This document shows positions 10,185-21,847 of a stretch of DNA of 46,835 nucleotides, piece by piece. Position 1 is the first letter of the stretch, and each line of letters opens with the position of its first letter. Below the pieces are notes generated by a model, which was not told where the DNA came from, made no database searches, and saw only the letters and a program-made list of their open reading frames with translations. Both the position numbers and the translations under genes were made by a program. This DNA comes from an uncultured Bacteroidota bacterium (GTDB lineage: Bacteria > Bacteroidota > Bacteroidia > Flavobacteriales > BACL11), in NCBI GenBank assembly GCA_902627575.1, contig CACOJQ010000008.1, positions 1 through 46,835 on the forward strand, in the 5' to 3' direction.

Positions 10185-10203
10185 GATAAAAGAATAATTA
10201 ATA

Positions 10204-10758
10204 ATGTCAAGAATAGGAAATAACCCAATAATAATTACTGAAGGAGTTTCAGTAAGTATAGATGAACAAATAATTAAAGTAAAAGGTAAACTTGGTGAAC
10301 TTTCTCAAAATATTGATTCTGAAATTTCTCTCTCTATTTCTAATGATGTAATAACTTTAACTAGGTCATCTGAAGATAAAGAAATAAGATCAAAGCATGG
10401 TCTGTACAGAGCATTGATTGCTAATATGATTGAGGGTGTTTCAGTGGGTCATTCAAAAAAGTTAGAACTTAGAGGTGTTGGGTATAGAGCAGCAACACAA
10501 GGCAACACGCTTGATATTTCAGTAGGCTATTCACATAATATAATATTTGAAATTCCTGAGGAGCTGAAGGTTACGGCTGAAACAGAAAAAGGAAAAGCCC
10601 CAATAGTTACAGTATCTGGTTGTGACAAACAATTAGTTGGTGCTATGGCTGCCAGAATAAGATCGGAGAGAAAACCCGAGCCATATAAAGGAAAAGGAAT
10701 TAGATATGTTGGTGAATATGTAAGAAAGAAAGCTGGTAAAACAGCTGCAGCAAAATAA
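10204..10758 (+). CDS. rplF: 50S ribosomal protein uL6 (L6)
   Basis: uL6 lies at the factor-binding base of the P-stalk. The 184-residue product consists of two related domains; the second carries the signature RGVGYRAATQGNTLDISVGYSH and the C-terminal RKPEPYKGKGIRYVGEYVR. The AGKTAAAK tail is usual for the phylum. It is separated from rplR by 12 bases. Confidence 0.97.
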   Translation: MSRIGNNPIIITEGVSVSIDEQIIKVKGKLGELSQNIDSEISLSISNDVITLTRSSEDKEIRSKHGLYRALIANMIEGVSVGHSKKLELRGVGYRAATQGNTLDISVGYSHNIIFEIPEELKVTAETEKGKAPIVTVSGCDKQLVGAMAARIRSERKPEPYKGKGIRYVGEYVRKKAGKTAAAK

Positions 10759-10770
10759 AATTATGATACA

Positions 10771-11109
10771 ATGAATTCAAAGAAAATTGCAAGACAAAGA
10801 TCGAGATACTCTATTAGAAAAAAAGTTTTTGGTACTTCTGAAAGACCAAGACTTGCTGTGTTCAGATCTAATAAACAAATTTATGCACAAATTATTGATG
10901 ACAACGCTGGCCATACAATAACATCAGCGTCATCTTCAACATTTGAAGGTACTAAAATTCAACAGGCAAATGAAGTTGGTAAAAAGATAGCTGAAAACGC
11001 AAAAAAAGCTGGAGTTTTAAATGTAGTATTTGATAGAGGTGGATTTTTGTATCATGGTAGAGTTAAACAATTAGCTGAGTCAGCAAGAGAAGCAGGATTA
11101 AAATTTTAA
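10771..11109 (+). CDS. rplR: 50S ribosomal protein uL18 (L18)
   Basis: uL18 binds 5S rRNA with uL5. The 112-residue product has the basic N-terminal arm ([16 protein letters not shown]), the [20 protein letters not shown] strand pair and the closing block [26 protein letters not shown] (about 87-112). Length and order match the family. Confidence 0.97.
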   Translation: MNSKKIARQRSRYSIRKKVFGTSERPRLAVFRSNKQIYAQIIDDNAGHTITSASSSTFEGTKIQQANEVGKKIAENAKKAGVLNVVFDRGGFLYHGRVKQLAESAREAGLKF

Positions 11110-11113
11110 AAAT

Positions 11114-11638
11114 ATGTTAAAATTAGCACAAAATAAAAGAATTAATGTAACTGCAGATATTGAATTAAAAGATAGATTGGTTGCAGTTCAAAGAGTTGTT
11201 AAAGTAACTAAAGGAGGTAGAGCGTTTCGATTTTCTGCTATTGTAGTAGTTGGCGACGAAAAAAGTATCGTTGGTATTGGTTTAGGAAAATCAAAAGATG
11301 TTGCCACTTCAATACAGAAGGCAATCGAAGCTGCAAAGAAAAATTTAGTAAGATTACCCATTATTAAGGGGACTATTCCTCATGATCAAACCGCTAAATA
11401 TAAAGGTGCAATAGTATTAATAAAACCTGCTTCAAGTGGTACAGGTGTAAAAGCCGGAGGAGCGATGCGTGCAGTTTTAGAAAGTGCAGGTGTTAAAGAC
11501 GTACTTGCAAAATCTAAAGGATCTGCAAACCCTCATAATTTAGTTAAGGCAACTTTAAAAGCACTTCTAGAACTAAGAGATGCAAGGACGGTAGCTATGC
11601 AAAGAGGTGTTAAAATGGAGAAAGTGTTTAATGGATAA
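11114..11638 (+). CDS. rpsE: 30S ribosomal protein uS5 (S5)
   Basis: uS5 lines the mRNA entry tunnel and contributes to accuracy. The 174-residue product contains the N-terminal double-stranded RNA-binding domain ([19 protein letters not shown]), the [17 protein letters not shown] turn and the C-terminal domain with [19 protein letters not shown]. It is followed by the short gene rpmD after 9 bases. Confidence 0.97.
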   Translation: MLKLAQNKRINVTADIELKDRLVAVQRVVKVTKGGRAFRFSAIVVVGDEKSIVGIGLGKSKDVATSIQKAIEAAKKNLVRLPIIKGTIPHDQTAKYKGAIVLIKPASSGTGVKAGGAMRAVLESAGVKDVLAKSKGSANPHNLVKATLKALLELRDARTVAMQRGVKMEKVFNG

Positions 11639-11647
11639 GTATTTATT

Positions 11648-11821
11648 ATGAAAAAAATTAAAATTAAACAAGTAAAAAGTAGAATTGGAAGACCAAAAGA
11701 TCAACGTAGAACACTAGACGCTCTTGGTTTACGTAAAATGAATGCAGTTGTTGAGCACAATGCTACTCCTCAAATATTAGGCATGGTTAAAAAAGTATCA
11801 CATTTAATAACGATATTATAA
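11648..11821 (+). CDS. rpmD: 50S ribosomal protein uL30 (L30)
   Basis: This 57-residue frame begins MKKIKIKQVKSRIGRPKDQR, continues TLDALGLRKMNAVVEHN and ends VSHLITIL. These are the uL30 signatures (KVSRIGRP-type loop, TLxALGLRKxN, polar loop before the last helix). It fills the gap between rpsE and rplO, exactly where rpmD is expected, with A/T-rich spacers of 9 and 7 bases. The protein is on the solvent side of the 50S subunit. Confidence 0.96.
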   Translation: MKKIKIKQVKSRIGRPKDQRRTLDALGLRKMNAVVEHNATPQILGMVKKVSHLITIL

Positions 11822-11828
11822 TTTACAT

Positions 11829-12284
11829 ATGGAATTACACAATTTGAAGCCAGCAAAAGGATCTATCAAAACAAGTAAAAGAGCGGTTGGTAGAGGAGAA
11901 GGGTCCAAAAAGGGAGGAACTTCTACTAGAGGACATAAAGGGGCAAAGTCTCGTTCAGGATATTCGAAAAAAATAGGTTTTGAAGGAGGTCAGCAACCTC
12001 TACAAAGAAGATTACCTAAATTTGGTTTTAATTCACCAAATAGGGTAGAATACAATGTGGTAAATCTTGATACAATAGAATCGTTAGTTAAATCAAAGAA
12101 ACTAAAAACAAAGATTAATAAAATCGATCTTATTAATAATGGTCTCGTTCAAAAAAATGATCTTGTTAAAATACTTTCAAGAGGTGAGATTACTGTCAAA
12201 ATAGATATTACAGCGAATGCTTTTTCTAATAATGCTAAATTAGCTATAGAAAAGGCGGGAGGGTCCACTAATTTAGAAAAATAG
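11829..12284 (+). CDS. rplO: 50S ribosomal protein uL15 (L15)
   Basis: uL15 is a late-assembly 50S protein. The 151-residue product has the glycine- and basic-rich N-terminal extension GRGEGSKKGGTSTRGHKGAKSR (about 22-43), the block GFEGGQQPLQRRLPKFGF and the globular C-terminus ending in ANAFSNNAKLAIEKAGG. Its stop is one base before the secY ATG, the usual coupling in this cluster. Confidence 0.97.
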   Translation: MELHNLKPAKGSIKTSKRAVGRGEGSKKGGTSTRGHKGAKSRSGYSKKIGFEGGQQPLQRRLPKFGFNSPNRVEYNVVNLDTIESLVKSKKLKTKINKIDLINNGLVQKNDLVKILSRGEITVKIDITANAFSNNAKLAIEKAGGSTNLEK

Positions 12285-12285
12285 A

Positions 12286-13629
12286 ATGAAAAAAATAGTT
12301 GAAACAATTAAAAATATTTGGAGCATTGAAGATTTAAGAAGTCGAATCTTATTTACTCTTTTTATTTTGGCTGTATATAGATTAGGTTCATTTGTTGTTA
12401 TTCCTGGAGTGGATCCTAGCCAGTTAGCCGCTTTGAAAGCAAATACTGACGATGGATTGTTAGGTCTATTAAACATGTTCACAGGTGGGGCTTTCGCTAA
12501 TGCATCTATTTTTGCACTAGGTATTATGCCATATATATCTGCATCGATTGTTATTCAACTATTAGGAATGGCTATCCCATATTTTCAGAAATTACAAAAA
12601 GAGGGTGAAAGTGGTAGACGAAAAATTAATAGTATTACAAGATATCTAACAATATTAATATGTGCAGGCCAGGCTCCTGGTTATATTGCTACTCAAATAA
12701 CTAGTAATCCAGGGGTTGTTCCTGACGCTTCTGGTTTATGGTGGTTTACTGCTGTTTTAGTATTAATTACTGGAACAATATTTGTTATGTGGTTAGGTGA
12801 AAGAATAACTGACAGAGGTATAGGTAATGGTATTTCTTTATTAATAATGATTGGTATTATTGCTGGATTGCCTCAATCTTTAATTACCGAGTTTACACTA
12901 GCTTTAGGAACAAAAGTTGGAGGTTTAGTAATGTTTATGGTAGAAATGGCAACCTTGCTTATAGTAATTATGGTGTCTATCCTATTAGTTCAGGGAACTA
13001 GAAGAATTCCTGTTCAGTATGCTAAAAGAGTTATCGGAAACAAGCAATATGGAGGTGTACGACAATTTATTCCTTTAAAAGTAAATGCTGCAGGAGTTAT
13101 GCCAATTATTTTTGCTCAAGCTATAATGTTTGTTCCTCTTACTTTAGCTGGATTTGCAGATTCATCAGATATTTCAAATTGGTTTTTGCGTGAATTTTCG
13201 CAATTTGATGGATTTTGGTATAATTTAACCTTTTTTATTATGGTTGTTCTGTTTACGTATTTTTATACTGCCATTACTGTTAATCCAAATCAAATGGCTG
13301 ACGATATGAAAAAAAATGGTGGTTTTATTCCTGGCATTAAGCCTGGAAGAGCTACATCAGAGTATTTAGATGCTGTTATGTCAAGAATAACTTTTCCTGG
13401 TTCCTTGTTCTTAGGTTTTGTTGCTATTCTTCCAGCGTTTGCTATGATTTTATTTAAAATGGATATGGGGTTTGCTCAGTTTTATGGGGGAACATCATTA
13501 TTAATTTTAGTGGCAGTTGTACTTGATACATTACAACAAATAGAAAGTCATCTGTTAATGCGACATTATGACGGATTAATGGATTCAGGTAGAATAAAAG
13601 GAAAGTCATCTGGTAATAATATGATGTAA
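12286..13629 (+). CDS. secY: Preprotein translocase channel subunit SecY
   Basis: SecY is the membrane channel for signal-peptide proteins and for membrane-protein insertion, working with SecE, SecG and SecA. The 447-residue protein has about ten hydrophobic segments; the first begins near residue 22 (ILFTLFILAVYRLGSF). The plug and pore region follows it at about 45-75. The conserved cytoplasmic stretch QKLQKEGESGRRKINSITRY and the loop RRIPVQYAKRVIG, used for ribosome and SecA docking, are intact. SecE and SecG are not encoded in the window. The T9SS and Bat-cluster precursors in this window presumably pass through it first. Confidence 0.98.
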   Translation: MKKIVETIKNIWSIEDLRSRILFTLFILAVYRLGSFVVIPGVDPSQLAALKANTDDGLLGLLNMFTGGAFANASIFALGIMPYISASIVIQLLGMAIPYFQKLQKEGESGRRKINSITRYLTILICAGQAPGYIATQITSNPGVVPDASGLWWFTAVLVLITGTIFVMWLGERITDRGIGNGISLLIMIGIIAGLPQSLITEFTLALGTKVGGLVMFMVEMATLLIVIMVSILLVQGTRRIPVQYAKRVIGNKQYGGVRQFIPLKVNAAGVMPIIFAQAIMFVPLTLAGFADSSDISNWFLREFSQFDGFWYNLTFFIMVVLFTYFYTAITVNPNQMADDMKKNGGFIPGIKPGRATSEYLDAVMSRITFPGSLFLGFVAILPAFAMILFKMDMGFAQFYGGTSLLILVAVVLDTLQQIESHLLMRHYDGLMDSGRIKGKSSGNNMM

Positions 13630-13635
13630 TAATTT

Positions 13636-14409
13636 ATGATTTACTACAAGACAGAAGAAGAAATTAATTTGATAAGAGAAAGTTCTTTGCTTGTTGCAAG
13701 AACCCATGCTGAATTGGCATGCTACATTAAGCCTGGTGTTACGTCTTTATCTTTAGATAAGAGAGCTGAAGAGTTTATAAGAGATAATGGAGGAATCCCT
13801 GCTTTTAAAGGTTATAATGGATTTCCTAACACTTTATGTGTTTCACCTAACTCTCAAGTAGTTCATGGGATACCTAACAACAATGTATTAATAGATGGGG
13901 ATATATTATCAGTAGATTGTGGAGTATTAATGAACGGATATTATGGAGATTCTGCTTTTACTTATCAAGTAGGTGAAATTAAATCTAATGTTAAAAAATT
14001 ACTTGATGTAACAAAAGACGCTTTGTACAAAGGGATTGAAGTCGCTGTTGAAGGTAATTATATTGGGGATATTGGTTCAGCCATACAAGACTATGCTGAA
14101 GGTTTTGGTTATTCTGTTGTTAGAGAATTAGTTGGTCATGGTATTGGGAGATCTCTTCATGAATCGCCTGAAGTTCCAAATTATGGATTTGAGGGCAAGG
14201 GTCAAATTTTAAGAGAAGGTCTTGTAATCGCAATTGAGCCAATGATTAACATGGGTAAGAAAGAAATATCATACCATAATGATGGATGGACCATAACAAC
14301 TATCGATAATAAACCATCAGCCCATTTTGAGCACACGATTGTCGTAAGAAAAAAAAAAGCAGAAATATTATCAAGTTTTGAAGAAATAGAAAAAAAAATT
14401 AATGGCTAA
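13636..14409 (+). CDS. map: Methionine aminopeptidase type I
   Basis: This cytoplasmic metalloenzyme removes the initiator methionine from nascent proteins with small second residues. The 257-residue product is a type Ia enzyme without an N-terminal zinc-finger extension. The substrate histidine H77 (VVHGIP) and the metal ligands D94, D105, H168 (GHGIG), E201 (AIEPM) and E232 (FEHT) are all present. Location between secY and infA is standard. Its last eight bases overlap the infA start. Confidence 0.97.
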   Translation: MIYYKTEEEINLIRESSLLVARTHAELACYIKPGVTSLSLDKRAEEFIRDNGGIPAFKGYNGFPNTLCVSPNSQVVHGIPNNNVLIDGDILSVDCGVLMNGYYGDSAFTYQVGEIKSNVKKLLDVTKDALYKGIEVAVEGNYIGDIGSAIQDYAEGFGYSVVRELVGHGIGRSLHESPEVPNYGFEGKGQILREGLVIAIEPMINMGKKEISYHNDGWTITTIDNKPSAHFEHTIVVRKKKAEILSSFEEIEKKING

Positions 14410-14617
14410 GCAAGAAAATATAGAATTAGACGGTACAATAACTCAAGCATTATCAAATGCAATGTTTCGTGTTGAATTAGAAAATGGACATGAAATTATT
14501 GCTCATATTTCTGGTAAAATGAGAAAATTTTATATTAAACTTTTAACTGGAGACAAAGTTAAGATTGAAATGTCCCCATATGATTTAACAAAAGGAAGAA
14601 TAACTTATAGATATTAA
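14402..14617 (+). CDS. infA: Translation initiation factor IF-1
   Basis: IF-1 is an OB-fold factor that occupies the A site during initiation. The 71-residue product has the usual length and the motifs [24 protein letters not shown], shown here only as position 7-30, and KGRITYRY at the end. The ATG lies within the last codons of map, so the two are probably translationally coupled. Confidence 0.97.
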   Translation: MAKQENIELDGTITQALSNAMFRVELENGHEIIAHISGKMRKFYIKLLTGDKVKIEMSPYDLTKGRITYRY

Positions 14618-14629
14618 AATATAATTAAA

Positions 14630-14746
14630 ATGAAAGTTAGAGCATCAGTAAAAAAAAGAAGTGAAGATTGCATTATCGTTAAAAGAAAGGGTCGCGTATA
14701 TGTAATTAATAAAAAGAACCCAAGATATAAACAAAGACAAGGATAA
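14630..14746 (+). CDS. rpmJ: 50S ribosomal protein bL36 (L36), zinc-ligand-poor form
   Basis: The 38-residue frame reads [20 protein letters not shown], then [10 protein letters not shown] and PRYKQRQG, a clear bL36. Of the four zinc ligands of the classical protein (C11, C14, C27, H33), only C14 remains; positions 11, 27 and 33 are S, N and Y. This form is normal for Bacteroidetes and implies folding without zinc. The TAA stop shares one base with the rpsM ATG (TAATG). Confidence 0.96.
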   Translation: MKVRASVKKRSEDCIIVKRKGRVYVINKKNPRYKQRQG

Positions 14747-15123
14747 TGGCAAGAATTCAAGGTATCGATTTACCAAAAAATAAAAGAGGTGTTATAGGTT
14801 TAACTTATATTTACGGAATAGGCTTATCGTTTGCCAAGTCAATTTTAAATGAGGCAAATGTTTCATTAGATAAGAAAGTACAGGACTGGTCTGACGATGA
14901 AGCAAATAAAATTAGATCAATCATTTCTGAAAAATATACTGTAGAAGGAGAATTGAGAGCAGAAACAAAAATGAATATAAAAAGATTGATGGATATTGGA
15001 TGCTTTAGAGGTATCCGTCATAGAATGGGTTTGCCTCTAAGAGGACAGAAAACAAAAAATAACTCAAGAACACGAAAAGGAAAAAGAAAAACAGTTGCTA
15101 ATAAAAAAATAGCTGCTAAATAA
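14746..15123 (+). CDS. rpsM: 30S ribosomal protein uS13 (S13)
   Basis: uS13 in the 30S head contacts P-site tRNA and bridges to uL5. The 125-residue product shows the family pattern: [15 protein letters not shown] at the start, the helix-turn-helix-like [14 protein letters not shown] and the C-terminal [29 protein letters not shown] tail (about 87-111). It starts inside the rpmJ stop codon. Confidence 0.97.
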   Translation: MARIQGIDLPKNKRGVIGLTYIYGIGLSFAKSILNEANVSLDKKVQDWSDDEANKIRSIISEKYTVEGELRAETKMNIKRLMDIGCFRGIRHRMGLPLRGQKTKNNSRTRKGKRKTVANKKIAAK

Positions 15124-15132
15124 ATTTTAAAT

Positions 15133-15513
15133 ATGGCAAAAACAACTAAAAAGAATAAAGTTAGAGTTGAAGTTGAGGGTCAGGCACATATTCAGGCAAC
15201 CTTTAACAATATTATTATTTCACTAACTAACAATAACGGTCAAGTAATTTCTTGGTCTTCTGCAGGAAAAATGGGTTTTAGAGGATCTAAAAAAAATACA
15301 CCATACGCTGCGCAATTGGCCGCAGAAGATTGTGCAAAAGTAGCACTTGAACAAGGTTTGAAAAGAGTAAAAGTATTTGTAAAAGGTCCTGGGCAAGGTA
15401 GAGAGTCAGCTATTAGATCTATACATAATACTGGAATAAGTGTTACTGAAATTGTTGACGTTACCCCTTTACCACACAATGGATGTCGCCCACCCAAGAA
15501 AAGAAGAGTTTAA
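15133..15513 (+). CDS. rpsK: 30S ribosomal protein uS11 (S11)
   Basis: uS11 is a platform protein next to the 3' end of 16S rRNA. The 126-residue product has [39 protein letters not shown] and the universal ending [15 protein letters not shown]. It stands in the rpsM-rpsK-rpsD order. A 28-base spacer that includes a 13-A run separates it from rpsD. Confidence 0.97.
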   Translation: MAKTTKKNKVRVEVEGQAHIQATFNNIIISLTNNNGQVISWSSAGKMGFRGSKKNTPYAAQLAAEDCAKVALEQGLKRVKVFVKGPGQGRESAIRSIHNTGISVTEIVDVTPLPHNGCRPPKKRRV

Positions 15514-15529
15514 AATTTAGTTAAATTAT

Positions 15530-15542
15530 AAAAAAAAAAAAA
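15530..15542 (+). repeat. 13-A homopolymer running into the rpsD start codon
   Basis: A continuous run of 13 adenines ends with the A of the rpsD ATG. It is the longest single-base run I saw in the ribosomal cluster. It lies outside the coding frame, so slippage would alter the leader and not the protein. Confidence 0.95.
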
Positions 15543-16147
15543 TGGCAAGATATACAGGTCCAACATCAAGAATAGCAAGAAGATTCGGAGAACCAATTTT
15601 TGGTCCAGATAAAGCTTTGCAGAAAAAAGCATATGCTCCAGGTCAGCACGGTAATCAAAGAAGAAGAGGTAAGCAGTCTGATTATGGAATGCAATTGATG
15701 GAAAAACAAAAAGCAAAATTTACTTATGGTATTTTAGAAAAACAATTTTCTAATTTATTTAAAGAAGCTTTAAGAAGAAAAGGAGTTACAGGAGAAAATT
15801 TACTACAAATGTGTGAGATGCGTTTGGATAATGTCGTTTATAGGTTGGGAATTGCCCCAACAAGAAGAGCTGCTCGTCAGTTAGTAACACATAACCACAT
15901 AACAGTAAATGGAAAGAATATAAATATACCGTCTTATGCTTTAAAAGTTGGGGATATTATTTCTGTTCGAGAGAGATCAAAATCTTTAGAGGTAATATCT
16001 AATTCAATTGCATCTAATCAGTCAAAAATGGAATGGTTAGAGTTTAATTCTGAAACTAAATTAGGAAAAGTTCTTTCAGCCCCTGAAAGAATTCAAATAC
16101 CAGAAAATATTAAAGAACAAGTAATAGTAGAATTATATTCAAAATAA
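15542..16147 (+). CDS. rpsD: 30S ribosomal protein uS4 (S4)
   Basis: uS4 nucleates 30S assembly and contributes to fidelity and to mRNA helicase activity at the entry site. The 201-residue product lacks the N-terminal zinc cysteines and starts [16 protein letters not shown]. The S4 RNA-binding domain lies at about 90-150 ([31 protein letters not shown]). It is preceded by a 13-A run and followed after 20 bases by rpoA. Confidence 0.97.
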   Translation: MARYTGPTSRIARRFGEPIFGPDKALQKKAYAPGQHGNQRRRGKQSDYGMQLMEKQKAKFTYGILEKQFSNLFKEALRRKGVTGENLLQMCEMRLDNVVYRLGIAPTRRAARQLVTHNHITVNGKNINIPSYALKVGDIISVRERSKSLEVISNSIASNQSKMEWLEFNSETKLGKVLSAPERIQIPENIKEQVIVELYSK

Positions 16148-16167
16148 AATAATTAAAAAATAAAAAT

Positions 16168-17139
16168 ATGTCAATTTTAGATTTTCAAAAACCAGACGAG
16201 GTTATTATGATAAATGAAGAAGGAAATAAAGGAAATTTTGAGTTTCGCCCTTTAGAACCTGGATACGGATTAACTGTAGGTAATGCATTAAGAAGAGTAT
16301 TATTATCTTCACTAGAAGGATATGCAATAACATCTGTTAAAATTACTGGTGTTGATCATGAATTTTCAACTATCAAAGGTGTTGTTCAAGACGTAGCTGA
16401 AATTATTTTAAATATAAAGCAGGTTAGATTTAAACAGCAGATTGATACTATTGATGAGGAAACAGCAACTTTAAAAGTTAGCAAGAGTGAAAAAGTTACT
16501 GCTAATGATATTGCAAGTAGTCTATCAAATTTTCAAGTTTTAAATACTGATTTGTTAATTTGTGAAATGGATAAAGATGTAACATTTGAAATGGAATTTA
16601 CAGTAAAAAAAGGAAGAGGATATGTTCCTGCAGAAGAAAATATTGAAGAAGAATCTGAAATTTCAACTATTGCAATTGATTCTATTTTTACTCCAATAGT
16701 TAATGTAAATTATAATGTTGAAAATTATAGAGTTGGTCAAAAAACAGATTACGAAAAATTAAATTTTAATATAACAACTGATGGTTCATTAGAACCAAAA
16801 CAAGCTTTAACAGAAGCTTCTAAAATATTAATCCAACACTTTATGTTGTTTTCGGATGAAAAAATAAATTTAGAAGAAGAAATTACTGATGAATTTGATG
16901 AAGATACTTTGCACATGCGTCAATTATTAAAAACTGAATTAACTGAGTTTGGTCTGTCTGTTCGTGCTTTAAATTGCTTAAAAACTGCGGAGGTATATAC
17001 TCTAGGCGAGTTAGTATCTTTCAAAAAATCAGACATGTTAAAATTTAGAAATTTTGGTAAAAAATCATTAACTGAATTAGAAGAATTAGTTGAGGCTAAA
17101 GGTTTAACATTTGGCTATGATACTTCTAGATATAACTAA
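16168..17139 (+). CDS. rpoA: RNA polymerase alpha subunit
   Basis: The alpha dimer scaffolds polymerase assembly and its C-terminal domain contacts upstream DNA and activators. The 323-residue product has the N-terminal domain with [21 protein letters not shown] (about 28-48). An acidic linker lies around 230-248, and the helix-hairpin-helix C-terminal domain ([29 protein letters not shown]) at about 255-312. Length and position before rplQ are canonical. Confidence 0.98.
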   Translation: MSILDFQKPDEVIMINEEGNKGNFEFRPLEPGYGLTVGNALRRVLLSSLEGYAITSVKITGVDHEFSTIKGVVQDVAEIILNIKQVRFKQQIDTIDEETATLKVSKSEKVTANDIASSLSNFQVLNTDLLICEMDKDVTFEMEFTVKKGRGYVPAEENIEEESEISTIAIDSIFTPIVNVNYNVENYRVGQKTDYEKLNFNITTDGSLEPKQALTEASKILIQHFMLFSDEKINLEEEITDEFDEDTLHMRQLLKTELTEFGLSVRALNCLKTAEVYTLGELVSFKKSDMLKFRNFGKKSLTELEELVEAKGLTFGYDTSRYN

Positions 17140-17153
17140 AATATTACAAAATA

Positions 17154-17918
17154 ATGAGACACGGTAAAAGATTTAATCATTTAAGTAGAAAGTCGGCGCA
17201 TAGGAAAGCTATGCTTGCTAATATGGCCAGTTCATTAATTGAGCATAAAAGAATCAAAACTACTTTAGCAAAAGCTAAGGCTTTAAGATCATATATTGAA
17301 CCATTAATAACAAAGTCAAAAAACGATACAACTCATTCCAGAAGAGTAGTGTTTTCATATTTAAAACAAAAGGATGCTATTACTGAGTTATTTACAGAAA
17401 TTTCAACAAAGATTGCGGATAGACCTGGAGGATACACAAGGATTATAAAATTAAGTAATAGGTTGGGTGATAATGCTCAAATGGCATTTATAGAGCTAGT
17501 TGACTATAATGATGATTATGAAACAGACAAACCAAAAAGAAAAAAATCTAGAAGAACAAGAAGAAAATCATCGTCTGAATCTAACATAATTGCTTCAAGT
17601 ACATCTAATAAGGATAATGATATAGCTTCTGTAAAAAATACTTCTGGCGAAGAACAAAAAATTAAAGGTGAAGAATCAATAGATGAAGTTGAATCAAAAG
17701 AGGAGAATAAAGAATCTGTTGTAGAAGAAGCAGATGTAGTTGACGAAAGTAAAGAGTCTGTTGCAGAGGAAGCAGAAGTAGTTGTTGAAAGTAAAGAGTC
17801 TGTTGCGAAAGAAGCAGATGTAGTTGACGAAAGTAAAAAGTCTGTTGCAGAGGAAACAGAAGTAGTTGATGAAAAAAATAATAAAAACCCTGAAAATCAA
17901 GTAGGTAAAGGAGAGTAA
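17154..17918 (+). CDS. rplQ: 50S ribosomal protein bL17 (L17) with long repeat-built acidic tail
   Basis: bL17 surrounds the polypeptide exit region. Residues 1 to about 123 form the normal core: [20 protein letters not shown] at the start, then [16 protein letters not shown] and [23 protein letters not shown] basic stretch ([16 protein letters not shown]) follows at about 125-142, then an acidic, low-complexity tail to residue 254. Residues 187-240 are nearly four copies of a 14-residue unit, [14 protein letters not shown] in consensus. Bacteroidetes L17 proteins commonly carry C-terminal extensions, but this one is long and clearly internally repeated. It is the last gene of the super-cluster; a hairpin terminator follows. 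Confidence 0.96.
   Translation: MRHGKRFNHLSRKSAHRKAMLANMASSLIEHKRIKTTLAKAKALRSYIEPLITKSKNDTTHSRRVVFSYLKQKDAITELFTEISTKIADRPGGYTRIIKLSNRLGDNAQMAFIELVDYNDDYETDKPKRKKSRRTRRKSSSESNIIASSTSNKDNDIASVKNTSGEEQKIKGEESIDEVESKEENKESVVEEADVVDESKESVAEEAEVVVESKESVAKEADVVDESKKSVAEETEVVDEKNNKNPENQVGKGE
17712..17873 (+). repeat. 42-bp in-frame tandem repeat in rplQ (about 3.9 copies)
   Basis: Units begin at 17712, 17754, 17796 and 17838; the last is 36 bases. Each encodes a variant of [14 protein letters not shown]. Copies differ by scattered substitutions and no indels, so the frame is kept. Copies 1 and 3 share the DVVDESK ending and copies 2 and 4 the EVV ending, which hints at duplication of an 84-bp pair. 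Confidence 0.95.
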
Positions 17919-17951
17919 GGTTACTTTTTTTTTAATAAATGAATGATATTT

Positions 17952-17984
17952 AAGGGTAAGGCTTATGTGTTTTACCCTTTTTTT
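17952..17984 (+). terminator. Rho-independent terminator between rplQ and carA
   Basis: AAGGGTAAG at 17952-17960 pairs with TTTACCCTT at 17971-17979 (nine pairs including one G-T), with a 10-base loop, followed by TTTTT at 17980-17984. It is the best hairpin-plus-U-tract in the window. It ends only 13 bases before the carA ATG. Confidence 0.8.
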
Positions 17985-17997
17985 ATAAATATAGTCT

Positions 17998-20399
<2,402 letters not shown>

Positions 20400-20403
20400 T
20401 ATA

Positions 20404-21690
20404 ATGACAAAAAAAGCTGAATTACACTATAATGGAAAAATATATGAATTGCCATTGATTACTGGTACAGAAAATGAAAATGCTATAGATATTAGTAGAC
20501 TTAGGGCAGATACAGGATTAATTACTTTAGATAAAGGCTTTAAAAATACTGGATCTACTCAGAGTGCTATAACTTTTTTAAATGGAGAAGAAGGTATTTT
20601 AAGATATAGAGGTTACTCTATTGAAGATTTGGCAGAAAAGGCAAGTTTTTTAGAGGTAGCATTTTTATTAATTTACGGTGAGTTACCAACTAAATCAGAA
20701 TTGGATTTATTTGTAGAAGAAATTACTCAGCATTCTCTGGTACATGAAGATGTGAAATCTATTTTAGATGGTTTTCCATCTAAGGCTCATCCTATGGGAG
20801 TACTTTCCTCTTTAGTGTCATCTTTAACTGCTTTTTATCCTAAATCTTTAGATCCAAATAGATCCAAAGAAGAAGTAAATGGTACAATTATAAGAGCAAT
20901 TGCAAAATTGCCTACTCTTGCTGCTTGGAGTTATAAAAATAGGATGAGACAGCCAATTATGTATCCAAAAAATGAATTAAGTTACACTGCTAATTTCATG
21001 CACATGATGTTTGGTTTGCCTACAACTGAAAAAAAAATAAGTACAGTAGTATCAAAAGCAATTGATAAATTGTTAATTCTTCATGCTGATCATGAACAGA
21101 ACTGTTCTGCATCAACAGTAAGAATCGTTGGCTCATCTCATGCTAGTTTATATGCTTCTGTTTCTGCAGGTATCGCAGCTCTATGGGGCCCTCTTCATGG
21201 AGGGGCTAATCAAGCTGTTATTGAGATGTTAGAAAAAATAAAGGCAGATGGTGGTAATGTAGATAAATATGTAGATAAAGCAAAAGATAAAAATGATACC
21301 TTTAGATTAATGGGTTTTGGTCATAGAGTTTACAAAAATTTTGATCCAAGAGCTACAATAATTAAAAAAGCTGCTGATGATGTATTGAATGAATTAGGAA
21401 TTAATGATCCTGTCTTAGACATAGCTAAAAAATTAGAAAAAGTCGCTTTAAATGATGATTATTTTAAATCTAGAGGCTTATATCCTAATGTTGATTTTTA
21501 TTCTGGTATTATTTACAGAGCATTAGGTATTCCAACTGATATGTTTACAGTTATGTTTGCTTTAGGAAGATTACCAGGTTGGATTGCTCAATGGAAAGAA
21601 ATGAGAGAAAATAAGGAGCCAATAGGGAGACCAAGACAAGTTTATACAGGATCTAATGAAAGAAAATATATTTCAATAAATCGCAGATAA
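20404..21690 (+). CDS. gltA: Citrate synthase
   Basis: This enzyme condenses acetyl-CoA with oxaloacetate to start the TCA cycle. The 428-residue product is the hexameric, Gram-negative-type length. Catalytic H265 (GPLHGGANQ), H307 (GFGHRVYK) and D364 (PNVDFYSG) are in place, and HADHEQNCS near 227-235 contributes to the oxaloacetate pocket. It follows eno by four bases and is the last gene of this plus-strand run. Confidence 0.97.
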   Translation: MTKKAELHYNGKIYELPLITGTENENAIDISRLRADTGLITLDKGFKNTGSTQSAITFLNGEEGILRYRGYSIEDLAEKASFLEVAFLLIYGELPTKSELDLFVEEITQHSLVHEDVKSILDGFPSKAHPMGVLSSLVSSLTAFYPKSLDPNRSKEEVNGTIIRAIAKLPTLAAWSYKNRMRQPIMYPKNELSYTANFMHMMFGLPTTEKKISTVVSKAIDKLLILHADHEQNCSASTVRIVGSSHASLYASVSAGIAALWGPLHGGANQAVIEMLEKIKADGGNVDKYVDKAKDKNDTFRLMGFGHRVYKNFDPRATIIKKAADDVLNELGINDPVLDIAKKLEKVALNDDYFKSRGLYPNVDFYSGIIYRALGIPTDMFTVMFALGRLPGWIAQWKEMRENKEPIGRPRQVYTGSNERKYISINRR

Positions 21691-21808
21691 TTACACAATT
21701 TTTTTTGATTGTAGTCAAGATTTAATTGAACAAGCTAGGAAAATGATATTTATTGATTAAATCCTAAACTTATTAATATTTCTTATATTCTCTTCTAATA
21801 ATAGATGC

Positions 21809-21838
21809 TAGAGTGAAATCATTTTTGCCCTCATTCTA
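21809..21838. other. Gene-free convergent spacer with a weak hairpin (21691-21847)
   Basis: The 157 bases between the gltA and helicase stops contain no frame that I can support. The best structure is TAGAGTGA at 21809-21816 pairing with TCATTCTA at 21831-21838 (eight pairs with one wobble, 14-base loop), without a U-tract on either strand. It may be where both transcripts end, but a true terminator is not shown. Confidence 0.3.
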
Positions 21839-21847
21839 TTGAGATAA

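Noticed and set aside
17694..17900. Minus-strand frame opposite the rplQ tail
   Set aside because: Arises from the 42-bp repeat; the rplQ frame is contiguous with a certain bL17 core.
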